Positions 52,967 to 63,589 of a stretch of 64,000 bases of DNA are shown here, piece after piece. This DNA comes from Siphonodentalium dalli (Eukaryota; Mollusca; Scaphopoda; Gadilida; Siphonodentaliidae). How positions within the stretch are numbered: the first letter of the stretch is position 1; each line of letters opens with the position of its first letter. Location: the NCBI GenBank assembly GCA_032622095.1, contig CP136064.1, forward strand, positions 250,668,484 to 250,732,483, given 5' to 3'. A program made the position numbers and the translations under genes. The notes under the pieces were generated by a model that saw only the letters and a list, made by a program, of their open reading frames with translations, made no database searches and was not told the DNA's origin.

Positions 52967-53341
52967 ATGTTTCCCGTGTATAGAGGTGTACCACGGCAAT
53001 ATGGTAACGGTATTGGTTCAATTTTCAAATCACTTATGAGATCTGATGTACCATTTCTAAAACCGATTGGTCGGACAGCTTTACAACTTGCGAAAAAACA
53101 CACTTTTGGTGTTGCAGATGAAATTATTAATCAAGGTAAAAGTCCGAAAGAAGCGTTGATGTCTGAAGGTAAAAAAGCTTTAAAATCTTTTGGCACACAA
53201 GCTAAAAATCAAATTTTGAACTCGAGACAAAAACCTAGAAAAAGAGTAGCGAATTCAAAAATGAATCATTCAGCTGTCAAACGCCGAAAAAGTCAGTCGA
53301 AAAAACATCCTAGCAGTCGAGCTCTTGATATTTTTGATTAA
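52967..53341 (+). CDS. pX-like basic minor virion protein
   Basis: 124 aa. N-terminus FPVYRGVPRQYGNGIGSIFK, then SLMRSDVPFLKPIGRTALQL, and a Lys/Arg-rich tail (KPRKRVANS, KRRKSQSKKH). This Gly-rich start plus cationic tail resembles adenovirus pX/core-type proteins reported for Polinton-like viruses. It sits between penton and hexon genes and probably condenses DNA or lines the capsid (inference). Confidence 0.7.
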   Translation: MFPVYRGVPRQYGNGIGSIFKSLMRSDVPFLKPIGRTALQLAKKHTFGVADEIINQGKSPKEALMSEGKKALKSFGTQAKNQILNSRQKPRKRVANSKMNHSAVKRRKSQSKKHPSSRALDIFD

Positions 53342-53343
53342 TC

Positions 53344-54648
53344 ATGGCACAAATGGTAAATGGATCATGCGAATGCAATAAATCGGAACTTGATATAACA
53401 CATGTTCCACCAACGGTGGCTACAATGTCAGAATCGCAGTGGATCGAAAATCATCCGATTGCACCGCTGAATAATTCTGCTCCGATAGAGTTTGTCATAC
53501 CATCTCAAACCGAAAAGTGGACAGATATTAACCAATCTTATCTTTATGTGAAATTCAAAATTACAAAAAAAGATGGAACTAATTTGCTAGCTGGTACGGA
53601 ATTAGCACCTGTTAACAATTTCTTTCATAGCATGTTCAGCAGTATCGATGTTTACTTGAACAACAAATTGATAACTTCGAATTCTGACACTTACCCATAC
53701 CGAGCATATTTCGAAAATCTGTTGGGATACTCTCCAGAATATAAAGATAATCAATTAGCAAATTTAGAAATGTGGTATGGCGATACAGCAGAACAATTTG
53801 AAGAGAATACCAAAGGTGGTGGCAATGCTGGATTAACTTCTAGAGAAAGTTTGATCGGTGGTAGTAAAATTGTTGAACTATGTGGACGCTTACACACTGA
53901 TCTGTTTCTTCAAGAAAAATATTTACCAAATGGAATTGAAATTCGTATCAGATTAAACAGATCACCATCAAAATTTTGCCTCATTGGCGGCGAGGATGGA
54001 CAAATTGTTTTCGAATCAGCAGTGTTCCATGTCAGAACAGTTAGTCTCTTTCCAGCGGTCTCAAATAAATTAAATCAAGAAATTGTCCAGTCAAAAATGA
54101 AAATACCTATCAGACGAGTAGAAATAAAAACTTTCACAATTAGTACTGGACTTAGATCAAAAATTGAAGACCACTTATTTCAAGGACAATTACCAAAGAG
54201 AATTTTTATTGCGTTGGTCGAAAATAAAGATATGAATGGAGATTTGGGTACCAATCCATTCCACTTCAAACATTTCAGTTTGAATAAATTGGAAGTTAGT
54301 CAAGACGGTCATACAATACATAACCGTCCATTTGAACCAAACTTCGCAACAAAACAATGTCTCAGATCATATTTATCTTTGTATCAATCTTTAGGAATGT
54401 TTGGTGTTAACAAATCAATTGGCATTAATTTAAAAGAATATATGAATGGATATTGTTTGTGGGGTTTCGACTTGACACCGGACCAAGGAAGTGACGAGGG
54501 ACATCTACATCCTATAAAGACAGGGAACCTGCGTTTGGAGCTTCAGTTCTTGACAGCTCTCACTACAGCCGTCAACGTTTTGGTGTATGCTGAATTCGAC
54601 AGTGAAATAGAGATCACAGCTTTGAGAGAAGTGCTTACTGACTATTAG
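53344..54648 (+). CDS. Hexon-like major capsid protein (double jelly roll)
   Basis: 434 aa, within the size range of Polinton major capsid proteins. Diagnostic stretches: PIEFVIPSQTEKWTDINQSY, LYVKFKITK, NNFFHSMFSSIDVYLNNKL, SNSDTYPYRAYFENLLGYS, a GRLHTDLFLQEKYLPNGIEI block, and NGYCLWGFDLTPDQ near the C-terminus. These match the Polinton MCP family predicted to form trimeric pseudohexameric capsomers. Starts 2 nt after the preceding gene and is followed at 1 nt by the next. No break visible. Confidence 0.93.
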   Translation: MAQMVNGSCECNKSELDITHVPPTVATMSESQWIENHPIAPLNNSAPIEFVIPSQTEKWTDINQSYLYVKFKITKKDGTNLLAGTELAPVNNFFHSMFSSIDVYLNNKLITSNSDTYPYRAYFENLLGYSPEYKDNQLANLEMWYGDTAEQFEENTKGGGNAGLTSRESLIGGSKIVELCGRLHTDLFLQEKYLPNGIEIRIRLNRSPSKFCLIGGEDGQIVFESAVFHVRTVSLFPAVSNKLNQEIVQSKMKIPIRRVEIKTFTISTGLRSKIEDHLFQGQLPKRIFIALVENKDMNGDLGTNPFHFKHFSLNKLEVSQDGHTIHNRPFEPNFATKQCLRSYLSLYQSLGMFGVNKSIGINLKEYMNGYCLWGFDLTPDQGSDEGHLHPIKTGNLRLELQFLTALTTAVNVLVYAEFDSEIEITALREVLTDY

Positions 54649-54649
54649 G

Positions 54650-55108
54650 ATGGATTTCACATCACAGCTATGGAACTACTATGAAGAACACCAACGTTCA
54701 CAAAACTTTGCTCCGAGATGGAACCTGATCTTGGACACACTCAACAACGCTATGATTGAAGAACTACAAGAACTTATTCGCAAGGAAGTGTCAGCAAACT
54801 GTGAAGGATGTAAAATAGAACATCCTAGTCAACGTGAACATGTTCTGTGTTTGTTCTCTACAACTGATGATTGGACAAACCAGTTTATCGACTTAGCGCT
54901 GATTAAACTTGACATATACAATGTTTGGGAAAGATGGTTCCCGAAGCTGATGTGGTTAAACCCACACTGCAAGGAGAAGTTCGAAGCATTCATCATGTAT
55001 GATCATCTGAGAAACAGTTTGGAGCTCAACCGCAAAAAATTCGACGCAGAGTGGACTCTGATGTGGTCACAGCGAGTCAAAGAGAATTACAACGATGCAG
55101 ACAGCTGA
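54650..55108 (+). CDS. Conserved Polinton protein with Cys-His cluster, 152 aa
   Basis: Contains ANCEGCKIEHPSQREHVLC, a C-x2-C-x4-H-x5-H-x2-C pattern that suggests metal binding, followed by a Trp-rich half (NVWERWFPKLMWLNPHC). I associate 'GC.I.HPSQ..H.C' proteins with Polintons and related elements, usually next to capsid or protease genes, without known function. Overlaps the protease start by 14 nt. Confidence 0.7.
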   Translation: MDFTSQLWNYYEEHQRSQNFAPRWNLILDTLNNAMIEELQELIRKEVSANCEGCKIEHPSQREHVLCLFSTTDDWTNQFIDLALIKLDIYNVWERWFPKLMWLNPHCKEKFEAFIMYDHLRNSLELNRKKFDAEWTLMWSQRVKENYNDADS

Positions 55109-55661
55109 ACTTCAATATATTCTGGACAATTCCTGGTTGTGTAAACTTAACACACATGTTTGTGCTAGAGATCTGTTACCAGAGAAGAAACCACAGCATA
55201 TTCAAGCATATATTGTGAACACGCACTCATCGGATCAGCCAGGAGAACACTGGACATTGATGTTATTCAAGGGAAGATCAGCTGTATACTTCGACTCATT
55301 TGGACTACCACCACCGAGACGATATATGTTACCATTCATAAAAAGGAACTCATCAGCATGGACTATGAATACAACACGATATCAACATCGTGCGACAAAT
55401 GTGTGTGGATTATATTGTATATTCGCACTCCACCACATGATGAAAGGAAAGAGGATGAAAATATTATTCAATTCTCGGGATTTCTTCAAGAATGACAGAA
55501 CAATAGTTCGATGGTTTGGAAAGCACTATGGTCGATTATACAGAAAAGCAAAATTTGCTGTTGAATTAAACTTCACCAGGACATCGACGGCTGATATACA
55601 TACAACGCAAAGAAGACGACGACCAGATAACAACGAATGTGTCAACAACTCCACAAAATAG
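55095..55661 (+). CDS. pro: Adenain-like cysteine protease
   Basis: 188 aa. C5/C48-type catalytic residues in order: H52 (PGEHWTLMLF), D67 (AVYFDSFG), Q97 (RYQHRATN) and nucleophile C104 in NVCGLYCIFALHHM. Length and order match Polinton and adenovirus maturation proteases, which cut virion precursors at Gly-Gly-type sites. A Lys/Arg-rich tail follows the domain. Overlaps the previous gene by 14 nt, implying coupled expression. Intact. Confidence 0.92.
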   Translation: MQTAELQYILDNSWLCKLNTHVCARDLLPEKKPQHIQAYIVNTHSSDQPGEHWTLMLFKGRSAVYFDSFGLPPPRRYMLPFIKRNSSAWTMNTTRYQHRATNVCGLYCIFALHHMMKGKRMKILFNSRDFFKNDRTIVRWFGKHYGRLYRKAKFAVELNFTRTSTADIHTTQRRRRPDNNECVNNSTK

Positions 55662-55944
55662 ACTCTTTTTGTTATTGATTCAGCGTAGGATGTTGTAGGA
55701 TGTTCAATTAAGTTTCTTCAAATCTGAGACCTTGTTTTGTACATAAATTATTGTTCTTGTTAATATTATTGATGTATAATAATATATTATTGTTCATTGT
55801 TCTTGTTCTTGTTTTTGAAAAATAAAATGATAAATTTCAACAAAATCGTTTTCACTGTAGGACCCCCACCATTTGATTCTGTTCGTGTCGATGTGTCATC
55901 TCTGGTCAGAATTATACAAACTTTAAATTAGTAATGAAAAAATG
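55662..55944. other. AT-rich Polinton right spacer
   Basis: No ORF. TTATTGTTCTTGTT repeats and an AATAAA (about 55,822) that could polyadenylate the rightward gene set. Leads into the right TIR. Confidence 0.5.
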
Positions 55945-56264
55945 TCTAAGTCCATTTTCATTTTTTCGATCAGAAATGTCACATCAATGACAGGAACATC
56001 TATCCTCAGGGTGGGAACTATGGCCCAGTACCCCCCAGACATGGGCACTATGGCCCAGTACCCCCCAGACATGGGCACTATGGCCCAGTACCCCCCAGAC
56101 ATGGGCACTATGGCCCATGGGCCATAGTGCCCATGTCTGGGGGGTACTGGGCCATAGTGCCCATGTCTGGGGGGTACTGGGCCATAGTGCCCATGTCTGG
56201 GGGGTACTGGGCCATAGTGCCCATGTCTGGGGGGTACTGGGCCATAGTGCCCACCATTACTACT
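55945..56264. repeat. Right terminal inverted repeat (320 bp)
   Basis: Complement of 39,113-39,402. Three inward units precede the GGCCCATGGGCC centre and four follow it, so the outer arm has one 30-bp unit more than the left TIR. Ends GCCCACCATTACTACT at 56,264. Confidence 0.95.
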
Positions 56265-56270
56265 TATAGC
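56265..56270. repeat. Right 6-bp target-site duplication (TATAGC)
   Basis: Direct copy of 39,107-39,112, followed by ACAAAGTGTTTATAAAG as in the uninterrupted copy 1 locus. Confidence 0.95.
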
Positions 56271-56628
56271 ACAAAGTGTTTATAAAGAATAGTACAGAGT
56301 GTGTGTGCTGCGGGTGTCAGGGTTTCATCTGTATTCCAATCTCGGTTATGAAGAAAAGCCTAGAATTCAGTGAGTTTGAAAGATGAATGGTGAGATTTAC
56401 CATGTTATCATACATGGGTTTGTTCAAAACGCTTTGTTTTAGCTAAAAAGGATAGAGTAATGCGAAAAAGATTAGTGTTCTTGTGGTTTGATATACCTTT
56501 AACCCCATATAAGAAATGATTTGCTTTTAATGATTGAAAGCCATTAATACTTAAATTTCGATAAAAATCAATCCTCTGATCTATAAATAAAGGGCATACA
56601 TGAAAATAGTGATTGGCGTCTTCAATGT

Positions 56629-58493
56629 CTATACTAAGTTACAGGGGCATATAGGCGAATCGGATATGTGATTATCAAACATATCCGAACGGAGATCACT
56701 ACAATGATTCCGAATTTTACAGTGCATTGTATTAATTTTCCCTTTTCCTGTATAAAAATAAGAGGGGGGTTTTATTATTGGGTCTATAATCCCTAAATTT
56801 GCTTTGAAATCTGAAATGGAGGTTGCATTGATTATATATACAGGTAATTTGTTCCATTCCAGAACAACGGATGGGAGAAAGTTATAATCCGATCGTTCTC
56901 TGGAGCGTGCTGGTGGGAGATATGTCAGATACAAAGGGGCGTCTTCATTGATAATTCTGTAAATTGCTTGCAAATGGCGGTGTTGCATACGCATGTGTAG
57001 TGTACGCCAACCTACCTCGAGCCATAGCTTGTTAAGTGATACTGAACGATTTAGGCCGGTTACGATTCTAGCGGCGTCTTTATGTATTCGGTCGAGTTTT
57101 TCCAATAAATAATCAGCTGCTGAATCCCATATGACGTCAGCATAATCCAAAATAGGAAGGATATACGCATTGTAAAACATTTCGAGTGTCATTCTATCGA
57201 GATCGTTTTTAAATTTCCTCAATTGTGATAGTCTAGAAACAGCTTTGTTTGCTGTGTATTCTGTTTGTTCCATTTAAAATTTGATTGAAATTCAAGACCA
57301 AGGTGCTTATGCGATTCGTCAAAGGAAATAGTTTCGTCCTGAAATATTAAATCTGGGGAGTTATCTCGAGGCATGAATGAGAAGGATATTGCCTTGGTTT
57401 TCTTGGGATTGAACGAAACTAGCCAGTTATCGGCCCATAGACTGACCCTTTTGAGGTCCTCGTTTAGTTCTGATTGTAGGGTGTTAAGATTGAAGTGAGA
57501 AGCTGTGAGACATGTGTCATCAGCATACATTCTAACCGATGATGTGAGGTTCTCTGGTAGGTAATTAATGTATATTCAAAATAGGAAAGGCCCAAGGATT
57601 TTTCCATGAGGAACGCCCGCTGTGATGGTTTCAAAGTCAGAATAAGTGTTATTGATTCGGACTCTTTGCTTCCTGTTAGTGCGATAGTCCTCCAGTCATT
57701 TAGAAAGCGACCCTGTTATCCCATATGCGGTAGGTTTGGCAATCAACCCTCTGTGCCAGACTCTCTCGAAGGCTTTAGAGATATCACAAAATACTGAACA
57801 AGTGTATAAGCCTTTGTTGAGTGTCTGACACAGCTGGTGATAAAGATCAATCAATTGAAATGTAGTGCTGTGTTTCGGAACGAAACCCGACTGATTTTGA
57901 AATAGGAGTTTATTCTCATCAAAGAAGGACGAGATTCTCTTTAGAACTATCTTTTCAAAGACTTTACCCAGGCATGGTAAAAGGGAAATTGGTCGGTAAT
58001 TCGCGCTCTCTGCGGAATCTCCGTTTTTAAAGATAGGAATCACATTGGCTTTCTTCCACTGTGATGGGAACTTTCCCGTTTGTAGAGATATTTAAAATTA
58101 AGAAAAGAGGGTGAGCTATAGCGTCAGCCGTGCCGTGGAGCATCTTTGGACTAACTCTGTCGTAACCATAAGCTTTATTGGCTGTAAGTTATTTTATCGC
58201 AGATATGACATCATCGACTGAAAAATTAAGTTATGATAGTTCTGTATTGCATCGTGAACTGAAATCAGGTAATTTATGATCTTTCTGGTTAATCGTGGAG
58301 TTTGAAAGAACTTTTTGTTCAGGCACTCAGCTTTTCCCAGATCGTTTGAGACAAAAGATACACCATTGACTTTAATATCTCCGTCCGTGGAGTAAATGGC
58401 TGGTATTTTTGTTATCTTCTTTTTGTTCAAAAGAAAGTTGATGAGATGCCGGTTTGTCAAATATCTGACACAAAAAAAATCCACTTGGTGCAC
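56629..58493 (-). pseudogene. Degenerate non-LTR retrotransposon reverse transcriptase
   Basis: Read right to left. A linker region spans 58,493-58,194. Then FKNGDSAESANYRPISLLP, NQSGFVPKHST and VFCDISKAFERVWHRGL (58,043-57,696); two in-frame TGA codons (57,696-57,698 and near 57,575) around QRVRINNTYSDFETITAGVP; then YADD (near 57,525) with the catalytic Asp pair. A frameshift at about 57,270 leads into the C-terminal region to 56,629 (ILPILDYADVIWDSAA ... DSPICPC). These are RT domains 1-7 plus thumb of a CR1/jockey-like LINE. Copy 1 keeps only the last third. Upstream endonuclease and ORF1 are not seen here; whether the ORF1 at 1-790 belongs to the same family is unknown. Confidence 0.85.
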
Positions 58494-59062
58494 ATCGCTT
58501 CTACCGTGTCGACTTTGTTTCGATTTGGTAGTTCCAAATCAGAAGTGATGCACATCAGCGAGCACACCAACCTTATATCGGATTTCCTAAACCTAAAGAG
58601 GTGATAAGCCTGTGAAGCCGAAATTGCTTTGAAATCAAATTCAGGAACCCCTCTTCCCCCATCAGCATAACGTCTATCAGGTCATCCATGATAACAACGA
58701 ACTGAATTTCCGCCACATATGACCTGGCATTTTTACCGGTATTGCCACAATATATCACGAGAATCCCGGGTCGTACGTTGTGACTGGTCGAATTATTGAC
58801 AATAAACAGGTCATGATTATCGCATTGTTGCAAATGGGACGATAAGTGAGGTATTAAGGGACTATATACCAAACACACACTTTGAGTTGTAAAAGTGGTA
58901 AGAAATAATGATGGTACGTGTTCGTCAAAACTCTTACGCGTATAGTCGTTTTGCGAAAGGAATTTTTGGCCATACGGATAGACCTACGACTACGAGTAGC
59001 TATCCGTATTCGTAATCGTAAACGTGAGGATGCGAAAGGTCTCTAATATAGTCAACCACTTT
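58494..59062. other. Unassigned region with a short minus-strand frame and a hairpin
   Basis: A 101-codon minus-strand frame (58,573-58,878) has no recognised domain and is not called as a gene. At about 58,965-59,025, ATACGGATAG faces CTATCCGTAT around a short TACGACTACGAGTA centre, and CTTACGCGTA-type words suggest a small inverted repeat. Confidence 0.4.
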
Positions 59063-59470
59063 ATACACGTACACCTGATCATACAGCCATACTTGGTTAT
59101 ACCCATACATACAACAAATGACGATGCAGCCATGAGTCACCGTGCATGAACGCCAGGTATACTCCCACACCTGACACATTCACAATCACACAGTCACTAA
59201 TTGTATACATATTCACCGTACCATGGACCATAAGCCACTACATGTATACCTATTCGCCATACCCATGACCATAGAGTCAATCCAGGTATACATATACACT
59301 TCACCAATGGTGAGCCCTTCCAGATATACAATACCCGCACACACGACCATGCATAAGTTCCATACTTGCATATACACCTCACACATGACAATTCAGCAAC
59401 TCACTGTATACTTATACACGCCATCCATGATCATACATCTACTCCCTATACACCACCAATGATAATACAT
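59063..59470. repeat. Left inverted end of the large element
   Basis: Rich in GTATAC/CATAC words with repeated CACCATGGACCATA-like units. Complement of the window's last ~410 bp with moderate divergence. Confidence 0.7.
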
Positions 59471-59935
59471 CCACAACATTTTCTTGAATAATACCGCCCA
59501 CATACTGACACTAACGCTGAGAGATCACAACAACAATGCATACCTTCATTCCATAAAGACATTATCCTTTAGCCCATCCGACTGTTCTGGGGAGCCTATG
59601 GTAGTATTATCCAGACAGAATTATACGTCTGGTCATCTTGATTCAGAACGGCATTGAAACGGATGTGGAAATACAATCTTACCACACAAAAAACCAACAC
59701 GCATGACATTCTATATCTGAAACATGCACCTGGTGTAGGTGTGTATACCGTGGCCCATTTCATTCCCACTGTCATGGCGCATGTCGACAAACTAGCACCG
59801 CGAGTATTAGTCTTCTCTGCTGCGAGCTGTTCGACAAGACCACTGTGGGTCGTCTCACAGTTTGCTTAGGATCGTGGTCAAGAAGTGTGGATAGTCGGTA
59901 CATTATGGTCTTCTGCTTCGCATATAGGCATCTGC

Positions 59936-60511
59936 AGGGTCCGCGCTGGATCGAAATTTACTTTTGCCAAATAATTTGCCAAATGAAAATATTTTTTGCC
60001 AAATTATTTTAGCATTTACCAAATGACATCCCTGATAGTATCATTATCGACACTTGCTGTTTGAATGTAATTTGACATAGATAGAAAAACAGTTAGTTAA
60101 TAATTAACTATACTCTCATCTCTATTGTGGTCATCATACAACAATAAGCCAATCACCGAACAGTACAATGGTAGAAGGGTTGCTTCATCAGAAGGGCACA
60201 TCACAGGAGGATTAACTATATAAACACCGCCACCACACTAAATACTAGTAATCCCTCCAACCATCGGTACTAATTTTATGAGATTAACTGCATCTTAATA
60301 CAGGTGTGAACTTTTTCTAAACCTTATAAAACACCACTGATCTAATTATGTTGTTTCCTGAAATGAATGGTTTTGATTGACCAATATTTTTCAACTTTCT
60401 TGAGGAATTGAAAAGTGACTTGCCAAAACTTTTGCCAAATAAAAATATATTTTGCCAAATGTGAATTATGTTTGCCATTGGCAAATTTGGCAAATGGCAG
60501 CGCGAACCCTG
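59936..60511. mobile_element. hAT-type MITE (576 bp) with 8-bp target duplication
   Basis: Ends CAGGGTCCGCGCT and AGCGCGAACCCTG are inverted repeats, flanked by GGCATCTG at 59,928-59,935 and 60,512-60,519. An 8-bp duplication and CAGGG termini fit the hAT superfamily. Subterminal TTTGCCAAAT repeats on both sides. A related uninterrupted site (AGGCATCTGTCCAAGG) occurs near 60,747. No transposase. Confidence 0.85.
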
Positions 60512-60513
60512 GG

Positions 60514-60892
60514 CATCTGTCCAATGGAATGAGACAGCTAGCTACCTTCGAAACACTGCCGAAGTTGTCCACGTATGCCAATACGTTCGCTAAGTTTGTG
60601 AGTTGAACCATCTATTGAGAAGTGACTAGTTAATTGGGAAGTCGCCAGCTATTCGACGAGACGACTGCGGGATGTCACACAGTTTGCTTAGGAACATGGT
60701 CAAGAAGTGTGGGTAGTCGGTACATTATGGTCTTCTCCTTAGCAGATAGGCATCTGTCCAAGGGAATGAGACAGCTAGCTACCCCCGAAACACTGCCGAA
60801 GGTGTCCACGTATGCCAATACGTTCGCTAAGTTTGTGAGTTGAACCATCTATTGAGAAGTGACTAGTTAACTGGGAAGTCGCCAGGTGTACA
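60514..60892. repeat. Direct repeat of ~140 bp, two copies ~237 bp apart
   Basis: CATCTGTCCAA.GGAATGAGAC through GAACCATCTATTGAGAAGTG and GGGAAGTCGCCAG occurs at 60,514-60,655 and at about 60,750-60,892. Preceding TTGCTTAGGA...GTCAAGAAGTGTGG words also recur (59,862 and 60,686). Confidence 0.8.
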
Positions 60893-63589
60893 TGTCGTTA
60901 TCCCCACGGGGTATGGGAAAGACATACATAGAGATGACCTTCTGTAAGCTTGTATACTTATGGACCATATGCCTTTCTAGTTCAAGATGACGAACAAATC
61001 CCATATTTAGCAAGCATTTAAAATCTTAAGCCAGACACCGGGAAATTAATTGTTTGAAACGTTATGATTAAAGGGACACTTCTTCCAGGAAGTGTTGAAT
61101 ACTTTGTCGGTGTGAGCGACCTAGATTTTATCAGGCAAAGAAATGGAAACTGGTCCAGATCATAAAGGACGTGGCAAATCAGAATCTCTTACCAGGTAAT
61201 TGTTCTAATATGGCTATTCGGCGCACCTACGGTTACGGCCATTATCGGCGCGAAGTGTCGAATGGATTTCGAAATAACACATCGCTATATTAAATGTGGG
61301 TTTTCGTACTTCCAGAAGGACACGATCAATGTTATGCGTTTTGATACGTTTTAAGTTGAACTAATAGATGGTTTGTGTATAGTTTCGTCCATACATATCG
61401 ATATTATGACAAAAAGTTGAAAGTTTTATGTGAATATATCGATTTCTTTTCAATTTCTGGCCTCCAGTTTAGCTGCCATCTTGACCTTGAGTATCAATTG
61501 CCAAACTCAAATGAATACTTCATATCAATATTCCATATCGACATGTAATGGTGGATAGAATTCGCGAAACAATAACGCCCATCGTACGAAAGTAAAGGAA
61601 TGTAGGCGTGTTTTCAAATATCGGTCGCCATTTTGGCCGCCATCTTAGATTTGGAAAACCATTTCTTGCATGGGATGAAAGGTAATTACTTCACCACAGT
61701 ATTACCAACTCAGCTGTAAGCATGGGTGGAGTTGTCTAGACAATAATGCCCAATGATGTTAATATGAGGGATTTTTGGTGATTTTTCTAAATCTGTCCGC
61801 CATTGTGGGCGCCATTTTGGATTTGGGGGACTTTTATTTGGATGCTATATAAGGACAGTTATTCGACTGAGTGTTCCTGACTCACAATAGTAAGCAGGCG
61901 TGGAGTTGTCGTGACAATTACTCTCACTGATGTTAAAATTAGCGATTTTCGGCGATTTTTCTATTTCTGGTGGCCATTTTGGCCGCTATCTTGGATTTGG
62001 GTGAATATTCCTCACCTCAGGTATAAGAGGAATCCTAGCCCGGGTATCTCCTGCACATATATACTCATGGCTGGAGTAATAATAGCAATATAGTCCGGGA
62101 GCTAATATGGGTGCCATTGCACCCACCCCCCATGGGACTTAACTTCACCCCACTCATTTTGTTCCTTATTATGTCCTTCAACTTTTAAGCAATGTTAACA
62201 AGAAAAATAAGTGGCCTTTTAGACTCCAGACAAGATGGCGTCCATCATGGCCGCCGTTTTTCAGACCAGACCCTAAGTCAGTTTTATGCAAATTATAGCG
62301 GGAAAATCTAGTAAAATGTATACAAATATATATATTTTCGTAAAGCTAAGACATAATGACCACTTTTTGGGCCAAAATTGAAACTCACCATCCAAGATGG
62401 CCGCCAAATGGCCGCCGGAAGTTGAAAATATGACATTTTTTCACAAATATCTTCTAGATCAATTCATGCTGTTTAGAACTGGTTGAGTAATATGACTTTA
62501 TTTTGTGTTTTTATATATTAACTGATCATTGGAGCAATTAAATATCCAATTAATAGGGTCCTAGCCCCTTCCGACCCCTCAAACATTCTATTTTACAGAA
62601 CGCGGTACAAAATTTTACAAAAAATTACAATTGGGATTCTAGTCATATTTTAACAAGAAATGAAAAGAACATTGTAATGTAAGTGAGGCATATCATTACC
62701 TATGAATATTCCAACTTTCTGGAATCAAATATCTTACCTTGGCTCAAAATGGCGGCGAAAATGGCCGCCAAAATATGGAAAATGGTAAATATTGCCCCAG
62801 GGTGTCCTGCAATCGCTTACAAGTTGTGGTTGATGTATACAATTGGCTAATCAGTATTCTATACATTATATACTAACATGTCTGATGCACCATGGATCAT
62901 TTTTACTATTGTCACCACTGAAATCACCCGAAATTTGGATTTATCTCTCACAAACTTGACATAAATATCGGCAAAAATTCACTTTTCAGGGTTCGACCAT
63001 TTGTTCAAGTAAAATGCAACTATCTTTGGTATCAAAGGTGTTTATTGTTTTGGACTATCTTACATGTGTCACACTACGGTGTTTATAGACTATATTGCTC
63101 AAGATGGCTTCCAAAATGGCAACCAAATTTGTAAAAAGTTAAAAGTTAACATATGCCGAACATAATTCTTTGCGTTATCCGAAAAAGGTAGCAAATTGTG
63201 ACTCACTTGGTTATTGTACCTGTTAGTTAATTAACTGACAACTACGTTCTATTATGTTTGTCCCAGTTCCGTATGAGGCATAACGAAATCATTTTAAAGT
63301 TGCAGTGTGGAATTTGCAGATAACCTATTTATTGATTCTGGCCATATTATTGAAAGGAAATTGGCAGAACTTTGAGACGGAACTGATATGAACCATGATA
63401 TGTGGGTATTCTGGCCCATTATCATAAATTTTATCAACTGGATACAGGGTGGAAGCCAAAATGGCATCCAGGGATTTACTCTATGATCACAGATGAGGAT
63501 AATAGGTATACAGGGAGTTATTGTATGGTCATGAATGATGTGTGGGTATATAGGGAGTGCCCTGTTAGTAACAGTGGGACGTATATTTA

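Larger units (their letters stand above)
39113..56264. mobile_element. Polinton/Maverick element, 17,152 bp, full length
   Basis: Terminal inverted repeats start with 5'-AG and are flanked by a 6-bp duplication. The element encodes protein-primed DNA polymerase B, DDE integrase with chromodomain, FtsK/A32-type packaging ATPase, adenain-like protease, and hexon-like and penton-like capsid proteins. That set defines virus-like Polintons (also called adintovirus-like). It lies inside a LINE 3' UTR in copy 2 of a tandem duplication. Core genes point rightward; the left arm holds divergent accessory genes. Some genes carry single-nucleotide breaks. Confidence 0.95.
28413..57245. repeat. Tandem segmental duplication, copy 2, interrupted by the Polinton
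   Basis: Begins with TATACTAGCAGGGTTACC directly after copy 1 and matches it to GTCTAGAAACAGCTT near 57,245. Removing 39,113-56,270 leaves about 11,675 bp against 11,666 bp in copy 1. Past 57,245 the LINE continues in unique sequence, so copy 2 carries the ancestral right flank. Confidence 0.92.

Noticed and set aside
58573..58878. 101-codon minus-strand frame
   Set aside because: No recognisable domain, no splice or promoter context, and located between decayed repeats; not enough to call a gene.
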